A stretch of 17,045 nucleotides of DNA from an uncultured Kiritimatiellota bacterium (GCA_934675625.1 CAKURH010000081.1:1-17045); one strand, 5' to 3'; positions 7,650 through 15,244 are shown, counted from the stretch's first letter. Numbers and translations: made by a program. The notes: generated from the letters alone by a model not told the origin.

Positions 7650-7681
7650 GTTCTTATAAGCGCAAGAACCGAAAATGTCGC
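7650..7681 (-). promoter_or_regulatory. Candidate promoter of the sigma-factor operon, with overlapping inverted repeat
   Basis: On the minus strand GCGACA (7676-7681) and TATAAG (7653-7658) are separated by exactly 17 bases, a plausible housekeeping -35/-10 pair. The -10 box ends six bases before the ATG at 7646. An inverted repeat GTTCTT-N8-AAGAAC (7650-7669) covers the -10 box and could be an operator. Both readings are inference from pattern only. Confidence 0.4.
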
Positions 7682-7687
7682 GGACGA

Positions 7688-7711
7688 AACCGCATTCCGG
7701 CGAAAGCGGTT
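7688..7711 (-). terminator. Possible terminator hairpin after smc
   Basis: A 24-base hairpin lies just past the smc stop: a six-base outer stem AACCGC/GCGGTT, one T-T mismatch, an inner TTC/GAA and a GCCG loop. No long U-run follows, so it would be a weak or factor-assisted terminator, or simply a 3'-end stabilising structure. Confidence 0.35.
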
Positions 7712-7733
7712 GGCGCCAGACGGCCAGTCGCCG

Positions 7734-10238
7734 CTACTTCTTCGCCTTGACGCCGAGGTCGGAGAGCTTCATCGAGATCACGCGCGAGACGCCCTTCTCC
7801 TGCTGGGAGACGCCGTAGACGAGATCCGAGCCCGCGATCGTGTGCTGGTTGTGCGTGATGATGAGGAACTGCGACTGCTTGAGGAACTCCTTGAGCTGCT
7901 CGACGAAGCGGCCGATGTTCGCGTCGTCCAGCGCGGCGTCGAGCTCGTCCAGCATGCAGAACGGCGCCGGCTTGATCATGAAGATCGAGAACAGCAGCGC
8001 GACCGCCGTCATCGTGCGCTCGCCGCCGGAGAGCAGCGTCACGGACTGCGGACGCTTCCCGGGCGGACGCGCGATGATGTCGATGCCGCATTCGAGCGGA
8101 TCCTCCTCGTTCTCCAGCAGGACGAGGCGCGCCTCGCCGCCGCCGAAGAGCCGCGTGAACATCGTCTGGAAGTTCTTGTTCGCCTGCTCGAAGGTCGAGC
8201 GGAACATCCCGCCCGACGTGCCGTTCAGGTTGTTGATGAGGTCGAGGAGCTGCGCCTTCGCGGCGAGGAGGTCCTCCTCCTGCGCCTTCTCCTTCGCGTA
8301 GCGCTCCTCCAGCTCGCGGCACTCGTCGATCGCGACCATGTTGACCGGCCCCAGCGCGGCGATCTCGGCCTGCAGGCGGCCGACCGTGCCCTCCAGCTCC
8401 GACAGCGGCGGCACGACGCCCTTCTTCCATTCGGGGTCCGGTTCGCGCATGACGGCGTCGGCGAAGAGGCCGTACTCGTCCTGCAGATGCTCGTAGACGT
8501 TCTGGCGGCGCATCGTCGCCTCGGCGGACGCGACTTCGAGGCGGCTCCGGACGTCCTTCGCACGGTCGAGGTCGGCGCGCTTGCGCGCGGCGTCCTGGTC
8601 GGCGACGGTGATCTTCTCCAGCATCTCGGCGCGCTGGCCGCGCCCCTCGTTGATGCAGTCGACGAACGCCGACGCCTTCTCCTTCAGCTCGTCGAGCTGC
8701 GACAGGAGGTCGCCCGACTCGTCCGTCAGCCGGCGAATCGAGTCCTCGTACCCGGCAATCTGGTCTTCGCGCCCCGAAACCGTGTGCGAAAGCTCCGCGC
8801 GCCGGCGGTTCGCCGCGTCGCGCTGCTGGCCGATGAACGACAGCTCCTGCTCCATCTGGCTCGCGGCGATGCGCCGCTCGGTGAGCCGCTGGGACGCGGG
8901 GATGTGCTTCAGCTCCATTTCGCGCAAGTCGTTCTCGGCCGCCGTGACGAGCGCCATCAGGTCTTCGCGCTTCATCATCGTCGTCACGGTCGTCCCGGCC
9001 TTCCAGGTCTCGACCGCGCCGTTGCGGTTCACGTCGGCGTCGTTCACGAGCGTACCCGTGCGCGTCGTGTCCGCCACCTCGCGCCGCTTCGCCTCCACGT
9101 TCGCGCGCTGCGCGTCGATCGCGTCCTGCAGGGCGTTGAAGTCGGCCTCCTCGGCCTCCAGGGCCTCCTTCGCCGCCGCAAGCGAGTCCGTCAGCAGCTG
9201 CGCCTTCTGGTCAAGCGACTCGGCCTGCATCGCGACCTCCTCCAGCGTCACCTTCGTCTGGGCGATCTCGTTGCGGTCGCGGGCGATGTAGGCGCGGTAC
9301 TCCTCGACGCGCGTCGCATTGACGCCAATCACCTCGCGCGCGCGGGCGTACTCCGCCTCGGCGGCGGCCTGCTGGCCCGCGAGCGCCTGAAGGCGGTCCT
9401 CCAGCGTGTGCACCTGCGCGTGCAGGTCCTGCGCAAGGGCCTCCGCCGCGCTCACCGTGTCCTGCGCCTCGGTGATCGCCGCGTCGATCTCGTTGCGGCT
9501 GCGGGCGTTCTGCTCCAGCTCCTCGTCGTAGCCGTGGATGCGGTGCTTCGAGACGTAGATGTCGAGCCCGCGCAGCTGGTCGCGCAGCTCCTTGTACTTC
9601 TGGGCCTTGCCGACCTGCCGCTGGAGCGAGGCGATCTGGCGCTTCATCTCGCGCAGGACGTCCGCCTCGCGCAGGAGGTTCTGCTCGGTCTGCTCGATCT
9701 TGCGCAGGGCGTCCTTGCGGTCGGCCTTGAACTTCGTGATGCCGGCGGCCTCCTCGAAGACGGCGCGGCGGTCTTCGGGCTTGGACGAGAGAATCGCGTC
9801 GATCTGGCCCTGGGCCATGACCGAATACGAGCTCGTGCCGATGCCCGTGCCCATGAAGAGGTGCTGGACGTCCTTCAGGCGGCTCTGCTGCTTGTTGATG
9901 AAGTACTCGCCCGAGCCGTCGCGGTAGACGCGGCGGGTGATCGTCACCTCGTGGTAGTCGGTGCCCAGCTCCTTCTCGCAGTCGGCAAAGGTGATCGAGA
10001 CCTCGGCGAGGCCGAGAGGCTTGCGCGTGTCCGTGCCGTTGAAGACGACGTCCACGAGCTTCGAGCACCGGAGCGCCGTCGGCTTCTGCTCGCCGAGCAC
10101 CCAGCGGATCGCATCCGAGACGTTGGACTTGCCGCACCCGTTCGGCCCGACGATGGCGATGAGGCCAGGGTCGAAGTCGAGCCGCGTGCGGTCCGCAAAG
10201 GACTTGAAGCCGATGATCTCTAGATGCTTGAGGTACAT
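7734..10238 (-). CDS. smc: Chromosome-segregation-type SMC ATPase, short and apparently hingeless (834 aa)
   Basis: The N-terminal head begins MYLKHLEIIGFKSFADR, with Walker A GPNGCGKSN at 31-39 and a Q-loop at SVMAQGQIDAIL (139-150). Coiled coil runs from about 170 to 390. A non-coiled stretch at about 391-425 contains DVNRNGAVETWK (402-413), an EF-hand/dockerin-like loop. Coiled coil resumes to about 605. The C-terminal head has GPVNMVAIDE, FGGGEARL, signature LSGGERTMTAVALLF (736-750), Walker B CMLDELDAALDDAN (761-774) and LIITHNQHT. All ATPase motifs look intact, so it should bind and compact DNA. Bacterial SMC is usually about 1150-1200 residues with a hinge of over 100 residues between the arms; none is visible here. 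The ATG at 10238 is chosen because the open frame further upstream to 10685 is repeat-derived, while MYLKxLEI is the standard SMC start. No Shine-Dalgarno is seen. ScpA and ScpB are not in the window. Confidence 0.93.
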   Translation of the reverse strand: MYLKHLEIIGFKSFADRTRLDFDPGLIAIVGPNGCGKSNVSDAIRWVLGEQKPTALRCSKLVDVVFNGTDTRKPLGLAEVSITFADCEKELGTDYHEVTITRRVYRDGSGEYFINKQQSRLKDVQHLFMGTGIGTSSYSVMAQGQIDAILSSKPEDRRAVFEEAAGITKFKADRKDALRKIEQTEQNLLREADVLREMKRQIASLQRQVGKAQKYKELRDQLRGLDIYVSKHRIHGYDEELEQNARSRNEIDAAITEAQDTVSAAEALAQDLHAQVHTLEDRLQALAGQQAAAEAEYARAREVIGVNATRVEEYRAYIARDRNEIAQTKVTLEEVAMQAESLDQKAQLLTDSLAAAKEALEAEEADFNALQDAIDAQRANVEAKRREVADTTRTGTLVNDADVNRNGAVETWKAGTTVTTMMKREDLMALVTAAENDLREMELKHIPASQRLTERRIAASQMEQELSFIGQQRDAANRRRAELSHTVSGREDQIAGYEDSIRRLTDESGDLLSQLDELKEKASAFVDCINEGRGQRAEMLEKITVADQDAARKRADLDRAKDVRSRLEVASAEATMRRQNVYEHLQDEYGLFADAVMREPDPEWKKGVVPPLSELEGTVGRLQAEIAALGPVNMVAIDECRELEERYAKEKAQEEDLLAAKAQLLDLINNLNGTSGGMFRSTFEQANKNFQTMFTRLFGGGEARLVLLENEEDPLECGIDIIARPPGKRPQSVTLLSGGERTMTAVALLFSIFMIKPAPFCMLDELDAALDDANIGRFVEQLKEFLKQSQFLIITHNQHTIAGSDLVYGVSQQEKGVSRVISMKLSDLGVKAKK
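8964..9068 (-). other. SMC mid-arm linker with EF-hand/dockerin-like loop in place of the hinge
   Basis: This encodes residues 391-425 of the SMC protein, almost exactly its midpoint. The stretch is rich in threonine and glycine and breaks the heptad pattern. Within it, D402-x-N404-x-N406-G407-x-V409 matches the spacing of calcium-binding loops in dockerins (D-x-N-x-D-G-x-V). Calcium binding is inference. Confidence 0.55.
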
Positions 10239-10241
10239 TTC

Positions 10242-10254
10242 GGTATAGTATACC
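10242..10254 (-). promoter_or_regulatory. Candidate extended -10 promoter and palindrome before smc
   Basis: On the minus strand TGG precedes TATACT (10247-10252), an extended -10 motif, and no good -35 is present. The box lies inside a 13-base palindrome GGTATA-C-TATACC. The ATG at 10238 is eight bases past the -10 box, so the message would be leaderless or nearly so. Confidence 0.45.
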
Positions 10255-10279
10255 AAAAATCGGAATAAGGGTGGTATCA

Positions 10280-10327
10280 CTGCGCGACAGTCGGTCGCAT
10301 CTTGGCCCGTCGGCCCAACAGTTCGCG
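10280..10327 (-). repeat. Left arm of a 48-base inverted repeat pair
   Basis: On the plus strand this starts CTGCGCGACAGTCGG and continues to TCGCGC. Its reverse complement recurs at 10763-10810 with two mismatches (positions 10317 and 10322). It sits just upstream of the smc promoter. Confidence 0.85.
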
Positions 10328-10526
10328 CTTCGGAGCGGGAAGCTGCTCGCTCGGTCTCGTCGCTCAGGTTTGCGCTTCTCACCGAAGACAATCCGTCGGC
10401 TTCAGCCTGCCGTGCCTCGGCGAGACCACGGGCTGCGGGCGAGACCTCTCCGACGCCAGCAAACCCTCGCTCCTCACTCGCGCCACTTCCCGCCCCTCCG
10501 CGCGCGACCGATCCAGCGGAGTTTGT

Positions 10527-10585
10527 CGCGCAGAGCCGCAGAGGTCGCAGAGATTTTTTTACGCGAAGAATCGCAGATTCTCGCG
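10527..10585 (-). repeat. TCTGCG-type short repeats with small hairpin
   Basis: On the minus strand TCTGCG occurs three times in a row at 8-9 base spacing (within 10527-10552), preceded by an A7 run and by GAATC-TGC-GATTC, a five-base-stem hairpin. Similar intergenic strings occur in other PVC genomes from general memory; no search was done. Confidence 0.5.
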
Positions 10586-10762
10586 GAGCGGCGGCGCAAG
10601 CCCGTGGCCCGGAGGAGCCGACAGTCGCGCGAGAGGACGGAGCGGATCGCCCATCGCCTCGGGGCTTTCGCTTGCTGAGGCGCATCTCGCCGAGGGGAAT
10701 GGCTTGTCACGCTTGATAGACTGACGTGTGGCGATGGCGACGATTCCGCGTAGGACGGTTCG

Positions 10763-10810
10763 CGCGAGCTGTCGGGCCGACGGGCCAAGATGCGACCGAC
10801 TGTCGCGCAG
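10763..10810 (+). repeat. Right arm of a 48-base inverted repeat pair
   Basis: This is the reverse complement of 10280-10327 with two mismatches. The arms enclose 435 bases with no coding sequence. Flanking bases show no obvious target-site duplication, so this could be a MITE-like element or two inverted copies of a dispersed intergenic repeat. Confidence 0.85.
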
Positions 10811-10839
10811 AATGCCGAAGGGCGCAAGCCTCTAACCCC

Positions 10840-12162
10840 TTACGACCAGCGGCGGTCGTTCGACCACTCCTTGTCCCACTCCTTCGTGGGCGTCCACGGC
10901 GGCGGGAAGTCGCTTGAGGCCTGCTTCTTGATGAGTGTTTCGTTCAGCTCGTCGATGCCGAGGCCCGGCTTCGTCGGCACCTCGATGAAGCCGCCCTTGT
11001 AGGAGAGCGCGGGCTTCACGAGGTCGCCCCACCACGGCACGTCCACGCTGTGCAGTTCCAGCGCCATGAAGTTGCGCGTCGCCGCCGCGACGTGCACGGC
11101 CGCGAGGCACGCGACCGGGCTCTCGGCCATGTGGATGTTCATCTGCACGCCGTAGTCCTCGGCCATGTCGCCGACCTTCTTCGTCTCGGCGATGCCGCCG
11201 CACGTCAGCAGGTCGGGGTGGACGACCGCGAGCGCGTGCGACTCCAGAAGCGGCTTGAAGTCCTCCTTCAGGTAGATGTCCTCACCCGTGCCGAGCGGCG
11301 TCGTCGTCGCGGCGTGGAGCTGCTTCCACTGCTCGACGTTGCGCCACGGCAACACGTCCTCGGCCCACGAGAGGTGGTACTTCTCCAGACGGCGCAGCAG
11401 CTGCACGCAGTCCTCGTAGGGGATGTGGCCGAGATGGTCGATCGCGATCGGCACCTCCCAGCCGATGACCTCGCGCACGTCCGCCATGTACTTCTCCAGG
11501 TAGTCGAGGCCCTTCTCGGTGATGTGGATGCCCGTGTGGCCGTGCGCCGTCGTGAAGAGCTCGAACGCCTCGCCGCGCATCGCGCGCGGGTCGATCGAGC
11601 CGTGCGGCGTCTGGACGACATGCTTCATCTTGCGCATGTAGTCGAGATAGCCAAGAGGCGCAATGAGCGCGTCCTTGACGTTCGTCAGCAGCTCGATGCC
11701 GAGGTCCATCTTGAGGAACGTGAAGCCCATCTCCATCCGGGCCTTGAGCGCGGCGCCCATGTCGCGTCCGCCGCCCTCGGAGTCGGTGTCGCAGTAGCAG
11801 CGGACGCGGTCGCGCCACTGGCCGCCGAGGAGCTGCCAGACGGGGACGCCCCACGCCTTGCCGCAGAGGTCCCAGCACGCGAGCTCGACCGCGCAGACGC
11901 CGCCCGCCTGGCGCGAGTCGCCGCCGAACTGCTTGATGCGGCGGAAGATCTTCTCGACGTTGCACGGGTTCTCGCCGAGGATGCGCGACTTCAGCATCGC
12001 CGCGTAGGTGCGCGACGAGGCGTCGCGGACCTCGCCGTAGCCGACGAGGCCCTGGTTGGTGTAGAGCTTCAGGAGCGTGCACCGCTTCGGCGCGCCGTCG
12101 ATGTCGGCGAAGCGCATGTCGGTGATCTTGAGCGTGGACGGGTTGATTTTGCTGATAGTCAT
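10840..12162 (-). CDS. Mandelate racemase/muconate lactonizing enzyme family protein (enolase superfamily, 440 aa)
   Basis: A capping domain at about 10-120 (LKITDMRFADI, LVGYGEVRDAS, ELACWDLCGKAWGVPVWQLLGG) is followed by the (beta/alpha)7-beta barrel. Metal ligands fit the superfamily D-E-E pattern: D242 (IAIDHLGH), E268 (SWAEDVLPW) and E294 (GTGEDIY). Candidate catalytic residues are the K151-x-D153 segment (FLKMDLG), D317 (VVHPDLLTCGG) and H344 (MNIHMAESP). Members dehydrate or epimerise sugar acids; the exact substrate cannot be read here. There is no signal peptide, so it is cytosolic, unlike the two hydrolases before it in the operon. The upstream 39 bases are a pyrimidine-rich 8-base tandem repeat with no Shine-Dalgarno, so translation may depend on coupling or another mechanism. 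The 40-residue C-terminal tail (DFPPPWTPTKEWDKEW) is hydrophilic and tryptophan-rich. Confidence 0.88.
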   Translation of the reverse strand: MTISKINPSTLKITDMRFADIDGAPKRCTLLKLYTNQGLVGYGEVRDASSRTYAAMLKSRILGENPCNVEKIFRRIKQFGGDSRQAGGVCAVELACWDLCGKAWGVPVWQLLGGQWRDRVRCYCDTDSEGGGRDMGAALKARMEMGFTFLKMDLGIELLTNVKDALIAPLGYLDYMRKMKHVVQTPHGSIDPRAMRGEAFELFTTAHGHTGIHITEKGLDYLEKYMADVREVIGWEVPIAIDHLGHIPYEDCVQLLRRLEKYHLSWAEDVLPWRNVEQWKQLHAATTTPLGTGEDIYLKEDFKPLLESHALAVVHPDLLTCGGIAETKKVGDMAEDYGVQMNIHMAESPVACLAAVHVAAATRNFMALELHSVDVPWWGDLVKPALSYKGGFIEVPTKPGLGIDELNETLIKKQASSDFPPPWTPTKEWDKEWSNDRRWS

Positions 12163-12163
12163 G

Positions 12164-12203
12164 ATGGAAAAGTGGAAAGGTGGAAAAGTGGGAAGGTGGA
12201 ATT
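12164..12203. repeat. Five-copy 8-base tandem repeat between two operon genes
   Basis: On the plus strand the units are ATGGAAAA, GTGGAAAG, GTGGAAAA, GTGGGAAG and GTGGAATT. The array fills the whole gap between the GH13 stop and the enolase-family start, and reads as a pyrimidine tract (CCACTTTT/CCACCTTT) on the transcribed strand. Confidence 0.75.
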
Positions 12204-13575
12204 AGGGATTGTTCAGTTCGCGGATGAGATGCGCGTGCGGATCGAGCGAGCCGATCCGCGCGCCGCCATCGGCCGTCCGGTTCGTAAGGTTCGCGGCGAC
12301 AAGGACTCGGCGCGCGCCGAGCGTGCGGATGAAGGCGACAATGCCGTTCGGCTCGCCGTCCGTCACCCACTCCATCTCGCCCTCACTCCAGATCGGGTCC
12401 TCATGGCGCATCTTCACGAGCTTTCGGACAAGCGCGAGGCGCTTCTGCCCGGCGGGCTGCAGCGCGCGCGCCCAGTCCACCGTCCGCGCCGCGCGGGCGG
12501 AATGCTCGACGGGGCCGAAGAACGAGTTGAGGGAGTTGTCGGCAATCTCGTTGCCGTTGAAGATGAGCGGCAGGCCGCGCCGGAGGAGCATCAGCACGAA
12601 AGCCGCGTTCCCGGCCTCCACGGGCAGGACGCGGTCGAAGCGCCGCTCGCCGTCGTCCGTCGCCGTGTCGTGGTTGTCGAGGAAGCAGAACATGAGCACG
12701 TCATTCGGAACCTTTGCCTCATAGTCCCGGACGACGTCCATGCGCGCGGGAAGCGGTGCCTGGCGCTTCGACCACTCGGCCCACCAGGCGCCTTCCTCGG
12801 GAACGACCAGCTCACCGCGCACGGTAAAGCTCCAGTGCGCGGCGTACCCCGCGTCGAACGCCTTCCTGAGCCATTCGACGTTCGTGCCCTCATCGATCAT
12901 CACGAGTTCGGGGTTCACCTTCTGGCAGGCCGTCACGGCCTCGACCCAGAAGTCGATCGGCACCGCGTCCCCGACGTCGCAGCGGAAGCCGTCGCAGCCG
13001 AGGCGCATCCAGTGGAGCATCGAGTCGATGAGGTACTTGCGCACGCCCTTCGAGGCGAAGTTGACGTAGGGGAAGTGCCACTGCGTCGTCTTCACCGTGC
13101 CATCGGCGTTCCGCTGGAAGGCGTCGGGGAAGCGGTCCTTCAGGACGTTGTTCGGCCCGCAGTGGAGGTAGACGAGGTCCATGTAGACCTTCATGCCGAG
13201 CGCGTGCGCGCGGTCGTTGAACGCCTTGAAGTCCGCGTCCGTGCCGTACTCCGGGTCGATCTTGTCGTAGTCGGAGATGCGGTAGGGGTTCTTCGGGCTG
13301 CCGAAGCCGCTTGCGATCTGGCGCGGGCTCCACCCCGCGCGGTCCATGTCGCGGTCCATCTCGACGAACGGCGTCAGGTAGACGGCGTCGACGCCGACGG
13401 CGCGCACGTGGTCCAGCATCTCCGCCGCCGCGCGGAAGTTCCCGTCGCGCGTGAAGTTGCGCAGCACGATCTGGTAGACCGTCGCCCGCTTGAGATAGTC
13501 GGGCGTCGGGCGCGGCGCGGCCCAGAGGCCCGAGGCGAGCGCGGCACACGCGAGGAGGGGGAGGAGGCGCTTCAT
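12202..13575 (-). CDS. Secreted GH13 alpha-amylase-family protein (457 aa)
   Basis: A signal peptide (residues 1-19, MKRLLPLLACAALASGLWA) precedes a GH13 barrel. The first strands are VYQIVLRNFTRDGNF and VGVDAVYLTPF, with YRISDYDKIDPEYGT typical of the family. Conserved regions: I, D133-LVYLH138; II, GFRCD with nucleophile D200; III, MIDEG with acid E229; IV, FLDNHD with D303. The catalytic triad is therefore complete. Region I usually reads DxVxNH; the asparagine is a leucine here, which is unusual and may bear on metal or substrate binding. A C-terminal beta-domain follows from about 400 (GIVAFIRTLGARRVLVAANLT). It lies 12 bases after the xylanase stop, so the two are co-transcribed. It probably acts on alpha-glucans outside the cytoplasm; exact specificity is open, and trehalose- or isomaltose-type activities cannot be excluded. 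Confidence 0.88.
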   Translation of the reverse strand: MKRLLPLLACAALASGLWAAPRPTPDYLKRATVYQIVLRNFTRDGNFRAAAEMLDHVRAVGVDAVYLTPFVEMDRDMDRAGWSPRQIASGFGSPKNPYRISDYDKIDPEYGTDADFKAFNDRAHALGMKVYMDLVYLHCGPNNVLKDRFPDAFQRNADGTVKTTQWHFPYVNFASKGVRKYLIDSMLHWMRLGCDGFRCDVGDAVPIDFWVEAVTACQKVNPELVMIDEGTNVEWLRKAFDAGYAAHWSFTVRGELVVPEEGAWWAEWSKRQAPLPARMDVVRDYEAKVPNDVLMFCFLDNHDTATDDGERRFDRVLPVEAGNAAFVLMLLRRGLPLIFNGNEIADNSLNSFFGPVEHSARAARTVDWARALQPAGQKRLALVRKLVKMRHEDPIWSEGEMEWVTDGEPNGIVAFIRTLGARRVLVAANLTNRTADGGARIGSLDPHAHLIRELNNP

Positions 13576-13587
13576 GCGGACCCCGGC

Positions 13588-15204
13588 CTACTTCACCTCG
13601 ACGAGCGTCGTGCGCGCCGTGCCGTCCGCGTCCTTCCACGTGAGGCGGTAGCGGCCGCGGAAGCCGCGGAACGCGACCTTGCCGCCCTGCGCCTTCGCGG
13701 ACGTCCTCGTCTTCCATTCGCGGTTGACGAGGTCGTCCATCGCGAAGTAGGCCGTCTTCGGGCGCATGTCGCGCGTGAAGAGGCCGCTGATCGACGGCTC
13801 GCCCGGCGCACCGCAGTCGTCGACGACGTTCCACCACGTGATGCCGTTCATCTTCTCGACCGAGAACCACGCGCGGTAGAGGTTGCGCAGGATGATCGCC
13901 TGGACCATCTGCCCGCGCGGCGAGTTGTCCGGCGCGGTGATCGTGATCTCTGAGAGATGGATCGGACGCCTGCCGCCGGCCTGCGTGATCTCGGCGAACC
14001 GCGCCGCGACCTTCTCCGGGCGCAGGAAGTCCGGGCCGGCGCCACGGGCGATGTTCACGGATTCCGCCGGATTGAAGAGGTGCATCTGCGAGCCCACGAC
14101 ATCGAAGGTCGCGCCATGCGCCGCGAGGTCGGCGATCTGCCCCGGAAACGCCGTCATGTTGTAGTCGTTCACGTTCAGCCACGCCTTCGGCCCCATCGCC
14201 TTACGCGAGAGGACGAGCGCCTCATAGGCGTAGTTCGCCGGCATGAGGCCGTAGTGGCTGAGCGTGACGGGCCGCGCGTTCTTCGCACTCGACTGGCCCT
14301 CGGGCCACGTCTCCTTCGCGCCGCGCGCCCAGTCCGTCGCGGACTCGTTCACGACGTCCCAGCTGTCCACGCGGCTGCCGTAGCGCGCGCCGATCGCGGC
14401 GATGCGCCGCGCCATGAAGTCGTTCTGCGCCTTGACGAACGTCGGCACGAGCCGTGCGATCTGCTCGGCGGAGAGCTTCTTGTAGATCTCGGCCCACGCC
14501 GCCGCCCAGTTCCGCTCGCCCGGATCGCCCTTCATGTCCTTCACGCCCATCGGCTGCGTGATGTCGCGGCGCGGCATCTTCACGCCCGTCGCCTGTTCGA
14601 GGGCGAACTTCTCCTCCTCCGGGCAGAAGTCGTCCCACAGCCACGTCGGCGTGTGCCAGGCGTTGTTGCCCCAGACGAGCGGATGCCCATGGATGCGCAC
14701 GCCGCGCGTGCGGAGGAAGCTGATCACGGGATCCGGCGCCGGACGCCGCCAGTGCGCCTGATCCTTCGGCTGCGGGCAGCTGTTCCAGAAGTTCTCCGTG
14801 TCCTCGTAGCGCTCCTCGAAGCGCGGCGCGTAGGGATACGGCTCCAGCGTCCGCCAGTAGAACGCGACGGTCGCGGAATTGAAGAGCGTGCCGTAGAGCG
14901 CCTTGTAGCGGTCGTTCCACTCCTTCTTGCCGAGCTGGTTGAAGTTGAAGATGTGCGCGCCGAAGAAGAAGGCGTGCGAAATCTGCTCGACCGCCACCTC
15001 GGCGCCGTCGGGCGCGGCGACGTCGACGGCGGCGTCCGCCTTGCGGTATTTTTCGATGTCCGCGTCGATCTTCGCCTGCACGGCGTCGTTCCAGATCGCC
15101 CAGTACTTGTCGGACATCGCCGACTTGTCGACCTTGAACGCCGCCGAAGCGGACAGGGCGGCAACCGCCGTCAGGGGCAGAAGCATTTTCTTCATGATGC
15201 GCAT
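13588..15204 (-). CDS. Secreted GH10 endo-beta-1,4-xylanase (538 aa)
   Basis: A signal peptide (MRIMKKMLLPLTAVAALSASA, residues 1-21) leads into the usual GH10 N-terminal strand segment (VAVEQISHAFFFGAHIF, 71-87). Barrel motifs are FYWRTLEP, GHPLVWGN (173-180), acid/base E287 in DSWDVVNES, LNVNDYN, VVGSQMHLF and nucleophile E419 in IHLSEI, then GITWWNVVDD near the end. Both catalytic glutamates are present. The barrel carries an insertion of about 60 residues at 185-245, and a short beta-rich tail follows from about 490. The start is uncertain between ATGs at 15204 and 15195: GAGG is very close to the first and rather far from the second; either gives the same mature protein. The longer frame from 15249 begins inside a putative -10 box and is rejected. 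It probably leads an operon with the GH13 and enolase-family genes. Confidence 0.92.
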   Translation of the reverse strand: MRIMKKMLLPLTAVAALSASAAFKVDKSAMSDKYWAIWNDAVQAKIDADIEKYRKADAAVDVAAPDGAEVAVEQISHAFFFGAHIFNFNQLGKKEWNDRYKALYGTLFNSATVAFYWRTLEPYPYAPRFEERYEDTENFWNSCPQPKDQAHWRRPAPDPVISFLRTRGVRIHGHPLVWGNNAWHTPTWLWDDFCPEEEKFALEQATGVKMPRRDITQPMGVKDMKGDPGERNWAAAWAEIYKKLSAEQIARLVPTFVKAQNDFMARRIAAIGARYGSRVDSWDVVNESATDWARGAKETWPEGQSSAKNARPVTLSHYGLMPANYAYEALVLSRKAMGPKAWLNVNDYNMTAFPGQIADLAAHGATFDVVGSQMHLFNPAESVNIARGAGPDFLRPEKVAARFAEITQAGGRRPIHLSEITITAPDNSPRGQMVQAIILRNLYRAWFSVEKMNGITWWNVVDDCGAPGEPSISGLFTRDMRPKTAYFAMDDLVNREWKTRTSAKAQGGKVAFRGFRGRYRLTWKDADGTARTTLVEVK

Positions 15205-15244
15205 TTTCCTCGTTGAGTTGATGAGTTGAAGTTTCGTGTAGTTT

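Larger units (their letters stand above)
10239..10839. other. Gene-free 600-base spacer with repeats
   Basis: I see no credible gene on either strand. Open frames crossing it are arginine- and alanine-rich and share the same peptide only because both cross copies of one inverted repeat. It holds the smc promoter at its left end, an inverted repeat pair at 10280-10327 and 10763-10810, and TCTGCG-type short repeats around 10527-10585. No tRNA or other RNA gene was recognised. Confidence 0.6.

Noticed and set aside
10239..10685. N-terminal extension of the SMC protein upstream of 10238
   Set aside because: The extension is low-complexity and crosses the inverted repeat; the family start MYLKxLEI lies at 10238.
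10280..10810. Insertion sequence
   Set aside because: Inverted repeats are present, but there is no transposase and no clear target duplication.
10239..10839. CRISPR array or RNA gene in the large spacer
   Set aside because: There are no regularly spaced identical repeats of suitable length and no tRNA-like or other recognisable RNA fold.
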